From assembly GCA_014529385.2 (NCBI GenBank), contig CM043944.1, positions 62,956,248 to 63,020,247 of the forward strand: a stretch of 64,000 bases of DNA, in the 5' to 3' direction. How positions within the stretch are numbered: the stretch's first letter is position 1; every line of letters begins with the position of its first letter. The position numbers and the translations under genes were made by a program. Source of the stretch: Adiantum capillus-veneris (taxonomy: Eukaryota; Streptophyta; Polypodiopsida; Polypodiales; Pteridaceae). The notes under the pieces were generated by a model. It had not been told where the DNA came from. It saw only the letters and a list, made by a program, of their open reading frames with translations, and made no database searches. Positions 1 to 9,982 of this stretch are shown piece after piece.

Positions 1-1014
1 TGGAAGAGGGTCCAGCACGCACTTTAAGTGACTAGCTACAGTTCTCAGTTTTGTCAGAGGAGCTTCAGAGCATCCAGCTTCAGGGCATGAGAGGGGTGTA
101 GAGCATGTGTCAGGACATCACAGACATCACAGAGGCAGTACCAACTGAGTGGCTTACACCTCTCGAGTCAGCAGCGCCTAGATGAATGGAGGCCTTCACG
201 CGACTGGAGATCCTCATCGCAGTTCAGGCTTGCTGAGAGTCCGTCCCCTCCATGTTTTTCAAGCTTCAGGGCGAGGGGCGATTACACAGTCTCAGTAGAG
301 GTCCCACAGGTTGCAGAGTGTTGTTTCTAGAGGATCCGAGTTGTGGGCATCTGTGGGAGGACGTGTGTCATGGATCCTGACCCAACTGCTCTTGGGATAG
401 GCCACTGGAGGCTGTGGGCCTCGGAATGATGTCCACTGGCACGAGTGCAGTGGGATCCTAGAGAGTGGTTTTGGAGGGACCCTTTCTCCTCAGCCGACCG
501 TCCAGGTGTCCCTTTCTTTCACTACACTGTTCGACTGGGACATCACATACTGGCAGCATGGAGAGAGGCTCGTCCTGCTGCTGCAGCAACTCATTGGCAG
601 GAGAAGGGTCTCACAGTTGAGTTCTTGTCAGCTTTTTGGGCGAGGCTCTGCGACACCAGACAGTCGCGGCGAGTCACGTTGTTCCCGTAGCTAGTTGCAC
701 ATAGAGCTACAGCAATGGGGAGCTGGCTTGTACATAGTGGCCTCTCGACAGGATGTGCAGCTTGTGACCATCCTTTGGAGAGTCAGCGTCACTGTCTTTG
801 GAATTGCCCTATGGCACATTAGGTTTGGCTTCGTGTCCTTCGGTTAATGCCAGCTCTCTCCATAGTACAACAGCACACTTGGGGGACAGCTGCTTGGTCC
901 ACTCTCACAGGCCCAGCACTACAGTTTCAGCTATCCTCCACCAACAGGATGATAGTGATACACGGGGGTCGACCTACACTCTAGCCTGCTACAAAGCTCA
1001 CTCCACAGGAGTGG
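1..1014. other. Unassigned sequence upstream of LTR B-a
   Basis: This stretch has no gene that I recognise. The longest open frame (445-690, plus) is about 80 codons, with no motif I can name. The sequence abuts the start of a B-family LTR at 1015. No convincing polypurine tract lies before that LTR: the preceding bases are only moderately purine-rich. It could be the far end of a retroelement internal region or plain intergenic DNA; I cannot decide. Confidence 0.3.
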
Positions 1015-1320
1015 TGTCACGTGACACATCCAACCCTATGTGTCCGCGGACAAGCTACAGCATGATCAAGGTTCAATCAGTCTATATTAGAAGTGATCTG
1101 GCACTTTTGTGAGTCTATTCGTAGACCGTGCATGCCCAATCACTTAGTGTAGATGCGTATCCTCTGGTTGAACACAGCATGATCATAAGCATTCCCATCA
1201 GAATCCTTCAGAGGAATTTTCCAGTGCATTTAGCCTATTTTACCTATTTTTGACATTTTTCACTTATTATTTTTAAGTGACTTTTGTTGAAAAGTAGGTA
1301 GGGCAAATTGAGTAAGTTTG

Positions 1321-1328
1321 TATATAAG
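1321..1328 (+). promoter_or_regulatory. TATA box of LTR B
   Basis: TATATAAG about 305 bp into the LTR, conserved at the same place in the other B copies (for example near 30602 and 32297). It is followed by AGCAAACC and the GCGTTTT-rich segment, which would then be the transcribed R/U5 part. This is the likely Pol II promoter; the transcription start is inferred only. Confidence 0.6.
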
Positions 1329-1959
1329 CAAACCTAAACTAGCACTATTTGGCAGAAGAAGCAACAGAAGCCAAGCTCAGCAGGCAACTTCTCAAGCAAG
1401 ACCTTGGCGGTTCTCCCCTCCAAGCAAGACTCAACCCTAGCGTTTTTTCTCATCGCCAGCCCCTTTTCCCCTTGGCGTTTTTCATCAGACACAAGACCGC
1501 ATTGCTCCCTTACCTGAGCGTTTTGCATCAGCAAATCATCGCCAACAGAAGCTTTAGCAACCCTAGCGTTTTTTCCCAGCACCTAGCGTTTTGCTACAGT
1601 GGCGTTTTGACAGATTTCAGCAATGTAGCGTTTTCAGCAATGAAGCACCTGCATATTCAGCCCTAAGGAGTAGCAGATTCAGCCCGGAAAGACCATCAGT
1701 TTCAACCCTTAAGAACCTCAGTTTTCAGCCCTAAAACCTGCAGATTTTCAGTGACAAGATCATCAGAAAGCAGCCCCAAAACCAGCGTTTTTGGATTGTA
1801 GCAGATTTCAGTGCATAGCGTTTTTGGACAGTAGATAAAAGATTGCAGATTTCAGCCCTTAGGTCGGTGTCGCCATCCCCGTCGTCATCGTCGACGTAGC
1901 CTAGACTTGCATCAGTCACATGCATCGTCACTGTACCAATTTGTGCAATCAATAGTAGA

Positions 1960-1981
1960 CCACTCTCGCCGACGAGAGTGG
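1960..1981 (+). other. Conserved stem-loop in LTR B
   Basis: Nine-base arms CCACTCTCG and CGAGAGTGG enclose the loop CCGA. The same structure recurs in the other B LTRs. In the divergent copy at 35741-35760 both arms have changed yet still pair (CCTCTCT with AGAGAGG). It lies downstream of the TATA box, so it would be in the RNA. Confidence 0.7.
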
Positions 1982-2116
1982 GGTCTTCGGAGGAGGATTT
2001 TACAACGTCTCTGGTGTCGTATTCTCTTCTTTATCTCTCAGTCTCATACACTTGCACGCACAGTGTCCATTCACTTTGTTTGTGTCCATTGCACTCTCTC
2101 ATTAAAGGAACGGAAG

Positions 2117-5116
2117 TGTTGCTAAATTGGCTTTATCTTACAGAAAAATAATTCAAAATGAATTATTGGATTTATAAGTGAGGGTTTTCTCACTTGGAAC
2201 CCAAGGAAAAATAATTCTAAATGAATTATTGGAATTTTAAGTGAGAGGGTTTTTCTCACTGGAGACACCCGAGTAGAGAGTATTCTTAGTGCGTCATTCA
2301 AAGTAATGGCGGGAGCACTGAGAACGGGAATATCTGTAAGGCCACCAAGAACGGGTACTTCTGATGCGTCACATCGGTGGGGTGACAGGGAGCATCGGAA
2401 AGAAGTATCCGACCATCCGGGAACGGGCATCTCTGATGCGTCATAGGATGGGTGACATAGAGCATCGTGTAGGAGATTGTACCGTAAGTTCGGTAGGAAA
2501 GGACTAGGTGATGGGTATTCTTGATGCGTCACAAGGTGGGTGACGGGTGCATCGGAAAGGGAATATCTATAGTCAGGGGGAAATTCCGAACAGTGTTAGA
2601 ATTGTGCACAAGGAAAAAGCAAGCACTTGAATGAAGATGGGTTCAAAGGAAACTTTGAGAAAAGACGGATGTTTTTGAGAAAGCGGAATTGCTTTTCGGA
2701 AAAGCAGATGCTTTCCCGCGAGGAAGTCTATGTCTGCATTGCAACTGTGCGTGTGATTGCATCCAGGGACGCCTAGGAAGTACTGTGAAAGCATTGTTTT
2801 TAACTTCTAAGGTTTTATTGAGTTTTTAGGCAGATTTAGACTATTTTTAAAATACGCCGGCCGCCCATTTAATGAGTGGACAGCCATTTGATAAATAAGG
2901 CAACAGATCAGCCAACGTTTTCTCTCTCTCTATCACGTGACACATCCCAACCCTATGTGTCCGTGGACAAGCTACACCACAGCACGGTTCAATCAGTTTA
3001 GATTAGCAATGATCTGGCACTTTTGTGAGTCTATTCGTAAACCGTGCATGCCCAGTCACTTAGCATAGATGCATATCCTCCGGTTGCACACAGCATGATC
3101 ATCGGAATTCCCATCAGAATCCATTAGCATCAGTTAGGGAAATTTTTCAGTGCATTTAGCTTATTTTCCTATTTATTGGTTATTTTCACTTATTATTTTT
3201 AAGTGACTTTCCAACAAAAGTAGGTAGGGCAATTTTGCTAAGTTAATATATAAGCAAACCCAAGTTAGCACTTTCTGGTAGAAGAGGCAGCAGGAGCTTC
3301 CCGCTCAACATGCAACTTCTCAGCAGTACCCCCGCTCAGCACCATCGCCATACCTCTCACCCCCATCCTTGGCGTTTTTACCATATCCAGCCATTGCCAT
3401 TGGAGTTCCCTCTTCTGGCGTTAGTCCCCAGCAGATCAGCCCATCCTTGGAGTTTTCCCCCTTCAAGCAAGCCTATGATCCAGCGTTTTTCCTTCAGCCT
3501 TCAGCCTTGGAAAACGCAGCCATTCACAAGTGCACAGCAGAGATTTCAGCGCTGAATTGCAGCCCTAGAAACTACAAGGACCAGCGTTTTCAGCAGGTGG
3601 AAAACAACCAAAAAAACGCAGCCAAAAAGGTATAGCTTCTCAGCGTTTTTCCCATCAGCATGACACCCGTCAGATCTGCCATTTTCAGCCCTTAAGGACA
3701 GCAAGAAACAGTCATTTTCAGCCCCGAAAACAGTCCATAAATTCAGCCACCAAGAAGATCACAGATTTCCCCCTAAGTCGCCCTCGTCATCACCGTCGTC
3801 GTCACCGGCATAGTCCCATTGCATCAATCCATTGCATTCGCATTGTACACCTTTGAGCAATCAAAGTAGACCACTCTCGCCGACGAGAGTGGGGCCTTCT
3901 GAGGAGGGTTTTACAACCTCTCTATGTCATATCTCTTCTCTCTCCTTCTCTCAGTCTCATTCACTTGCACGCACAATATCCACTCACTTTGTTCGTGACC
4001 ACAGCACTCTACAAGACGGAAAGCTCTCTCTTTCCCTAAGGACTAAAAGGAACCTTGAGCAATAAAGATCACTAATCTTGAGAAAATACAACATTCATTC
4101 CGCCGCACCTAACACTCTTTTTTTTTGGCGGGAAAAAATTCAAAAAAATAAAATAAAATAAAATAACGGCCGCGATCTCTACACGAGCAGCTATTCGTGC
4201 CTATGGCCAAGGAGCTATAAAGCCATCACACGCCCTCTCCCAGAGGGAAGACCAATCTCTGCAAGGAGGACATGCTGCTACAAATTTCAGCCGTAAAGAA
4301 GACGTTGCCAGTGATGCCCATGGCTGCCCCAAGTGTACCCGATGTCGTCAAGACCTAGTGCGCGAGTTTTCTCGTGAAGAAGTGCGTACGTAATGTGTTT
4401 TCAGCCCATAAACGTCGTAGACGGGGCTAATTTACGAGAAGGAACCCGAGAACACACCTCTTTTGTGTGTAGGATTGGAAGAGAGGATTTTCTATGTAGA
4501 GATCTCTTCCGGGGAATTGCTTTTCGAGAACCAAGTTGCGTTTCGAGCGTTGAGACTTTGAAGGTAACGATTTTCATGTTATGAACTCTGAGTATTTGTT
4601 TGCAGGTGTAGTTCCTCTTAGTGAGGGAGTAGGAGCACAGGAAGGCATGAGCCTCTGCAGGAGAAAAGCGCTCTGAGGAACTAGAGCCAGATCAGCCCAA
4701 GTGTTTCGATCAGCCCAAGTGTTTCGTACCCCAGTTTAGGAACTAGATCCACAGATCAGAGAGAAGTAGTCTCTCAAGTTGTGATCCGGAGGTTGGGATT
4801 CCCAAGCGAGGACTTCGTGTTCGAGAAAAGCGCTCTGAGGATCTAAAGCTAGATCAGCCCAAGTGTTTCGTACCCCAGATTGGGAAGTAGATCCACAGAT
4901 CGGAGAGAAGTAGTCTCTCAAGTTGTGATCCGGAAGTTGGGATTCCCAAGTGAGGACTTCGTGTTCAGGAAAGAAGAGTTGTTCTGCGGAAAGAGGACTC
5001 TGGAAACAAAGTTGGAAAAGAGTTGCACGGATACCATGCCCTGAGTCTCGAAGGTAAGATCCAGAGCTGAGACCCTTGATTCTCGAGGATTTGGAATAAA
5101 GAACCGAAGTTCCTTG
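2117..5116 (+). repeat. LTR of family A, copy a, split by a solo LTR B
   Basis: Starts TGTTGCTAAATTGG like the two LTRs of the complete A element at 49725-56692. Segment 2117-2930 matches their first half and 4115-5116 their second half (TATAAAG-bearing promoter segment, then the region ending near GTTCCTTG). Between the halves sits a complete B LTR. The last ~350 bp of the A LTR is missing because C-family LTR sequence starts at 5117. The LTR itself was inserted into LTR B-a at 2117. Confidence 0.85.
2931..4114 (+). repeat. Solo LTR of family B, copy b, inside LTR A
   Basis: A full-length 1.18-kb B LTR running from TATCACGTGACA to CACCTAACA. The terminal TG has become TA. It interrupts LTR A within a CTCTCTCT tract: CTCTC lies before it and CTCTT after it, which fits a 5-bp target duplication with one change. 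No internal region is attached, so it is a solo LTR. Other intact A LTRs (near 50526 and 55474) show the empty site. Confidence 0.85.
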
Positions 5117-6172
5117 TGAGGCAAGCTTTTCCATGCATGGGAACCCCCCATATATTTTTTGTCCTTTTACCAAAAAAAAATTCTATTATATAAGTTACTT
5201 TTGATTTTTCTTCCCTTTTTCACAAACGTTTTAGCCTTTATTAAATAAATAATACTTATGGTAATCAATCACGATGTAGATAGATAAGTAAGCTTTCTTT
5301 GTTGATCTCTCTTTTGACCTTAAGCATTAAATATATATATTCTAAATTACATTATATATATTTAGTATTTTCTAATATATTTTTCATGTATATATATTAT
5401 TCCACGCTCAACCCGACTTTTAAATTTCAATAATACCTCCATTTAAATCATTGCAAATCTTTTCAACACTCTAGGTCATGTTTTCATACACATCAAGGAG
5501 CTTACACTTGAAGGCAAGAGAGAGGTCCACTCAAAGAGGACCACCAAAAGATCTTTGCAACCACAAATAATACATTATTTCGCTGAATTTTTTGCATAGA
5601 GAAGAATCCCAAATCTGAAGAAGTGTTCAACATGAAAGTTATAGCTTGTGAGCTCAACTTTAAGCTCAAATTTTTTCAGAATTTTTGGAGTTATGAACGC
5701 GGAGCTATGATTTTTGTGGTGGACCCCAGTTTTCTTGTGTAATGGTGAAATAGGCCACCCCCAGTTTTCTTCCCTCTAGAATGGCTATGGTTCTACAAGT
5801 CTTCAAGCATGATTACAAGAGACAAGGCTCTTTTAATGAGGTCTTGGCAAGTCTAGAGTGATTCTATCACCATTTTTGGAGGATCTATCCTCATCAACAA
5901 CTATCCACCTTCGACAACCTCTCTTGTAAATTTCTTACCTCTCTCTTCTCTCCCTAATAAGCTTATTTCTAGCCAAAGCTAGACTATTGTAAATATCTCC
6001 TATCCTCTACATCCTACCCATATTCTCTCTTCTTCTCTCTCTATTGACTCTGATATTTTAAATAATGAGGAGACAAGATGAGAGCCACAGTCACATGCAC
6101 CCCATTTTCCTAGTCACCAGAGTGGGACACTCACCTCAATTAGAAATATTGCTAAATCCTCCCCTCCTACCC

Positions 6173-6180
6173 TATATAAG
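6173..6180 (+). promoter_or_regulatory. TATA box of LTR C-I
   Basis: TATATAAG within CCCTATATAAGGAGGCCATG. The same box is kept in C-II (minus, 18928-18935) and C-III (23805-23812). With the box here, the last ~800 bp of the LTR would be transcribed as R/U5. Confidence 0.6.
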
Positions 6181-6609
6181 GAGGCCATGAGAGCTCACTA
6201 AGTAGAAGAGATACACACACACACCTATCGATACACATCCTTGTGCTAAATGCTTGTAGCATGAACCCTAATCACATAATCACAACACCATCACCATGCA
6301 CAAAAAATGAGCACCATACCTCCACACCACTTGTAATTAAGGGATCAAGGCACAATTTCAAGAAGAAGAAGGGTGGACACACTTATGATATTCCTCGCCA
6401 TCAACTCTCATCTCTCCATTATGCCTCCTACGATCTTGTTCCCTCTCATCTTCTTGCCATACGCTACCTATTGTATTCATCTTTTGCAAGCAATCAACAC
6501 ACTCCATCTTGGTGCCATACCTTGTGTCGCTTTGGATACATTTCATTGTGAGTATGGTATATGCTTATTCCTTGCCAATTTTTTATTTTTATTTTTTTGC
6601 TTATGTTAA

Positions 6610-6705
6610 GGTGTGCGGATTCGCCACCATACACACACACTCTCTCTCCCTCTCATATTTCTATCATCTTGCTACTTGTATCTTGCGGTGTGCGGATTCG
6701 CCACC
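6610..6705 (+). repeat. Paired GGTGTGCGGATTCGCCACC motif in LTR C
   Basis: Two exact 19-bp copies at 6610-6628 and 6687-6705 flank a CA-rich stretch. Each can fold weakly (GGTG and GCG pairing with CGC and CACC). The pair is preserved in C-III (24255-24273 and 24332-24350) and, with small changes, in C-II on the minus strand (about 18390-18408 and 18468-18486). Confidence 0.7.
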
Positions 6706-7013
6706 TCTTGTATGGGAAGTGAGCATACTTGCATGTTTCCCTGACCTCATTATCTTCCTTACTACATGCACGAGTAGCAAGCCCATTCTCACTCACTCAC
6801 CACTCTTCTCACCTTATTCTCCGACCACCCCATTCCACATTTAGGCGTGGATCTTGAAATTGTTTTGCATGGCATTTTTCTTTGTGTATATGTATGCGTC
6901 CTAGCCGGATATCTTGCTAGGTGGTGCCCCTATTGTGTACCTCCCATGATGAGGCCATTGTGCAGAGTCTTAGTGTAGAGGCCACCGGGTCCATTTTTCA
7001 CATCCGCCTCTCA

Positions 7014-7032
7014 TTTGGTGCCCTCACGGAGG
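7014..7032 (+). promoter_or_regulatory. Primer-binding site of element C-I
   Basis: TTTGGTGCCCTCACGGAGG directly follows the LTR end CTCA. The matching place in C-II (18062-18080, minus) and in D-b (44132, TTTTGGTGCCCCCACTGAGG) is similar, supporting a shared primer. I cannot assign the tRNA from memory. Confidence 0.5.
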
Positions 7033-7082
7033 AGGGCTCTTGAAACCTTCAATTTACAAGGCTCACATATTTACTTCTCTTC

Positions 7083-7340
7083 ATGGACAAGTGGCTTCTT
7101 GAATTCTCTAATTGGACCACTGAAGAGGAGGAGCTTCAAAAAGGGTTGACGCAAGTCATCAAGACACTCTTGTCAGGGTGTTGTATTGTTAGCATAGAAG
7201 AGGTGGTAAGAACCTCTTTCCCTACTCAAATTGTTTACATTTCTCATCATCCCCGCAAACGTAAAAGCAAGGCACAAGCCGCATCATGCTCACATTGTAG
7301 CCAAAAATCGCACCTTCGATATGAGTGCAACCCAAAGTGA
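7083..7340 (+). CDS. Leader ORF1: 85-residue protein with a CCHC zinc knuckle
   Basis: Starts ATG (MDKWLLEFSNW) 50 bp after the primer-binding site. It ends in a C-X2-C-X4-H-X4-C zinc knuckle (CSHCSQKSHLRYEC) only three residues before the stop. Such knuckles bind nucleic acid in Gag proteins, yet this ORF lies far upstream of gag and gag has its own knuckle. The inverted copy at 17754-18011 is about 90% identical in protein and also unbroken, so the frame was kept in two separately decaying copies. It overlaps ORF2 by 20 bp. The function is unknown; RNA binding is an inference from the motif. Confidence 0.6.
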   Translation: MDKWLLEFSNWTTEEEELQKGLTQVIKTLLSGCCIVSIEEVVRTSFPTQIVYISHHPRKRKSKAQAASCSHCSQKSHLRYECNPK

Positions 7341-7557
7341 AGAAAAGGCCATCATTTTCTCCCTCGACATCCGCACAGGCGTTCTCACATCGGTAGGCTT
7401 TCAAGTAGCACCAGGCTTCTCTATATCTACGTCCCCATCCTTGCCACCTATTCCACCTACGCCCACAACAAGCCTTCACAACTTGAGGAAGCTACAACGA
7501 ACGCGTAGTCCCTCTCTCTCCCTTGCACCAAAAGATTCAGGGGTTTTCCAGCGCTGA
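7321..7557 (+). pseudogene. Leader ORF2, cut by the LINE
   Basis: Starts MSATQSEE within the end of ORF1, in another frame. Its sequence agrees with the C-II copy (17531-17773, minus) up to the LINE's T-run at 7559. It is rich in Ser, Pro and Thr in the second half, with no known motif. An upstream in-frame ATG at 7231 exists, but the conserved overlap start at 7321 seems the natural one. What followed (ORF3, ORF4 and the gag start in C-II) is missing here. Confidence 0.5.
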
Positions 7558-7586
7558 CTTTTTTTTTACTTTAGCGAGCCGGGGGA

Positions 7587-7603
7587 CCGGGCACGGTGCC
7601 CGG
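7587..7603 (-). other. 3'-terminal stem-loop of the LINE
   Basis: CCGGGCA and TGCCCGG pair perfectly around the loop CGG, about 20 bp from the A-tail. In several LINE groups a 3' stem-loop is what the reverse transcriptase recognises; that role here is inferred. Confidence 0.5.
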
Positions 7604-8089
7604 CCTACTCTCGCAAGGTGAAGCTTTTGTCACTGATTTCAGTCTCAATTAGAGACCTTAGACACCGCCTTGGGGATGGATAGCCCGCCCAGTATTTTAG
7701 GACTTGCACCCTCGTTAGTTAATCCGAGGGATCCCTGGCGGACCCCGTTAGGGGCGTGACAGCGTCCAAGAGTCCCGTAGGGATCCAGATACTGCGAGAC
7801 TTGGTTGCCCTCACTTGCCAAAACCTTGATCACCCCGGCGGGTTTTCGAGAGAAATTGCCATAGCTAGCTTGGGCGTCAGCTCGTAGGTGGAGTCCCGAT
7901 CCGGCGACAGTTAGAGTCTTCCTCACTCTTGCTACCCATCGATGAGGCAACCCATGTACCAGTATCATCAAGTCATTCAGTTTTAGCACACAGTTTCAAA
8001 ACTTTTGCTACTAAGTAGAATTTCGTCCTCTCCCTCTTCCTTAGGCGTAGGGGGGATCTGATTTATCTCCGATTCATCCAATCGGTCCG
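7604..8089 (-). other. LINE 3' untranslated region
   Basis: Lies between the RT stop and the terminal stem-loop. A 114-codon open frame on the minus strand (7645-7989) has no motif I recognise, and I treat it as chance. Base composition matches the rest of the LINE (GC-richer than the neighbouring LTRs). Confidence 0.5.
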
Positions 8090-9982
8090 TTAGGTTAGTA
8101 ACCTAGCGTTCAATGCTCTTTGATACTGTGGTATTGCCTCACCAAGGAAAGCTGCTACAAGGTGGTGCCCTGCAACTGCTTCCCTCGAATGCGGATGCGG
8201 GTTAACCCAATGGGTCAACCTAACTCCGTGAGCCTCCCCACCAAGGAGGATAGTGGTAAATTCCCCGTCACTAAGAGCGACACCCGCTGAGATCTGCAGG
8301 TCCCGAATGGTATCCAGCATTCCGCCGAGACATTCATCTCGAGCTCGGGTCAGGGTAGGGCAGTTCAACACGATATGGTCAATTGATTGCCCGCCCTCCA
8401 AGTCATTGCACAGGGGGCATGCACTCCCCCTCGGTAACACCTTATCTGCTAGTCTTAATCCTCCTATTCTAGCAAGCAATAGGAGGCGCTCACCGTCACG
8501 CTTCATACTCGAAGATAAGTTACACCGGAAAAGATACTTACGTGTGATATTCATCCCACGGAGCTTGTAATTGGTCAGAGAGGCACAGTCGGCCCTTGAG
8601 TCCCACTTCTCCCATATCAGTTCCCTAGCCATCTCCGCGGTCGCCGCTGGACAATGTTGCCGGAACCACCTGTCCGTCCTCGTTGTCCACGCCCACCCCT
8701 TCCGGGACTTAGGGGTGGTTGCAACTAGGTCCCTAATGAGCGTGCTAACCGATCCGAACTTGTCATACGCACGCTTCCGTTGGGCACCGCAGAAGGCGAC
8801 GATCGGGGAAACATTCAGTTCGTGATGCAGGGTCGACGCTGCGACTGTCGTCGACTTTGCCGCTTTTCCCACCAACCACCTCATTCCTGTGGCCACGAGG
8901 CATTGGAGCGGCAATAATTGCTTTTGGTCGTGTGCCCCCATGATCTCTGCTCCGTAGGGAATCACTGGGTATACGCAAGCTTTGAAAATGCTCAGCCTTG
9001 TCCATAGAGGGAGAGCGCGAGAGGTGAGGACGTGCTTGGCCGCAAAGAGGCATCCCCGCCCCTTTGTCGTCCTATCTTGGATAATGGTCTCCAAGCTGAA
9101 TTCGGAATCCACAATGATCCCCAGGTATCTATAATTTTCAGTCACCTCAACGCGTTCTCCGTCCAAAGTGAACGAACCATTCTTCTTGAGGTCCTGCAGG
9201 TCCCCGAAGAAGACTGTGGCTTGGCACTTGCTTATACCGAACTTCATGCCCCAAGTTTGAGCCCAAACCGATAGTCGATCAAGTGCAGTCTGGAGCTCAG
9301 CCGGGGAGTCCACCAATAGGACCAGGTCGTCGGCAAAGAGTAAACCTTGTATTTTCTGCTTTAATCCGGGTATGTCCACTCCGAAGTCTGCTGCCTCATT
9401 TAAGACATCATTGATGAAGATGTTAAAGAGGGTGGGTGACCCGGGACACCCTTGTCGGACCCCTCTTTCGATTTTTATGGGCTCAGAGAGACGGTCACCA
9501 ACTCTGATGCAGACTTGAGAGTGGCTGTAGAGGGCTTTAATAAAGCGCAAGGCTTTCCCTCCCACCCCGGCGGCCTCAAGTTTGTAGAACAAGGCTTCGT
9601 GCGGGACCGAGTCATATGCCTTCCGGAAATCGACGAATACCGCGAAAGTCGGTTTGCCATCATTTTTTCGTCGTAGGACAATTTCCTTTAGGCACGCAGC
9701 TTGTCCAATGCACTCCTCACGAAATCGGAAGCCCGCTTGGCCCTTCAAGAAGAAGCCGCGCTCTTCTAGAGTCCTAGCGATGCGCGTCACTAAAATAGTA
9801 GTCACTAGCTTAAGTGCTACATTGATGAGAGAGATACCTCGGTAGTTATCTGTGACCGTGGGGTCACCCTTCTTCGGGATGGAGATGAGCACCGCGGCAG
9901 CATGTTCAATAGGGACCTCTCCTGTGTTAAAGATTGATTGGATAACTCTGAGGTAAACTCTTCCCATGAGTGTTCTAGGCAC
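8090..9982 (-). CDS. LINE ORF2, reverse transcriptase and C-terminal zinc-finger part
   Basis: 630 open codons. Visible RT landmarks: VDFRKAYDSV (residues 117-126, first catalytic Asp), GVRQGCPGSP (174-183) and FADD (216-219, the catalytic pair). After the RT comes a long connection region and a finger of the form C-X2-C-X10-H-X4-C (Cys522, Cys525, His536, Cys541), as often seen at the end of plant LINE proteins. The real protein begins further upstream in the endonuclease part. A 2-bp insertion near 9985-9995 puts the two halves in different frames. It would copy LINE RNA at a nicked target. Confidence 0.85.
   Translation of the reverse strand: MPRTLMGRVYLRVIQSIFNTGEVPIEHAAAVLISIPKKGDPTVTDNYRGISLINVALKLVTTILVTRIARTLEERGFFLKGQAGFRFREECIGQAACLKEIVLRRKNDGKPTFAVFVDFRKAYDSVPHEALFYKLEAAGVGGKALRFIKALYSHSQVCIRVGDRLSEPIKIERGVRQGCPGSPTLFNIFINDVLNEAADFGVDIPGLKQKIQGLLFADDLVLLVDSPAELQTALDRLSVWAQTWGMKFGISKCQATVFFGDLQDLKKNGSFTLDGERVEVTENYRYLGIIVDSEFSLETIIQDRTTKGRGCLFAAKHVLTSRALPLWTRLSIFKACVYPVIPYGAEIMGAHDQKQLLPLQCLVATGMRWLVGKAAKSTTVAASTLHHELNVSPIVAFCGAQRKRAYDKFGSVSTLIRDLVATTPKSRKGWAWTTRTDRWFRQHCPAATAEMARELIWEKWDSRADCASLTNYKLRGMNITRKYLFRCNLSSSMKRDGERLLLLARIGGLRLADKVLPRGSACPLCNDLEGGQSIDHIVLNCPTLTRARDECLGGMLDTIRDLQISAGVALSDGEFTTILLGGEAHGVRLTHWVNPHPHSREAVAGHHLVAAFLGEAIPQYQRALNARLLT

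Larger units (their letters stand above)
1015..2116 (+). repeat. LTR of family B, copy a (3' end cut off by LTR A)
   Basis: Begins with the 12-bp palindrome TGTCACGTGACA, which opens most B LTRs here, and follows the other copies (30318-31487, 2931-4114, 31970-34286, 34867-36029) almost base for base. It stops inside the conserved tail at AAGGAACGGAAG, where family A LTR sequence begins. The missing tail (about 85 bp) is not found next door. Internal landmarks are a TATA box at 1321, a run of AGCGTTTT motifs and a stem-loop at 1960-1981. Confidence 0.85.
5117..7013 (+). repeat. 5' LTR of family C, copy I (1.9 kb)
   Basis: Starts TGAGGCAAGC and ends CCTCTCA. It matches C-II (18081-20027, inverted) and C-III (20108-24486) along its length. 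It holds a segment at about 5590-5745 shared with the D and F LTRs, a TATA box at 6173, and two copies of GGTGTGCGGATTCGCCACC at 6610-6628 and 6687-6705. The primer-binding site follows directly. Confidence 0.85.

Noticed and set aside
445-690. Possible 81-codon gene in the first kilobase
   Set aside because: No motif, an overlapping frame of similar length, and no support from a second copy.
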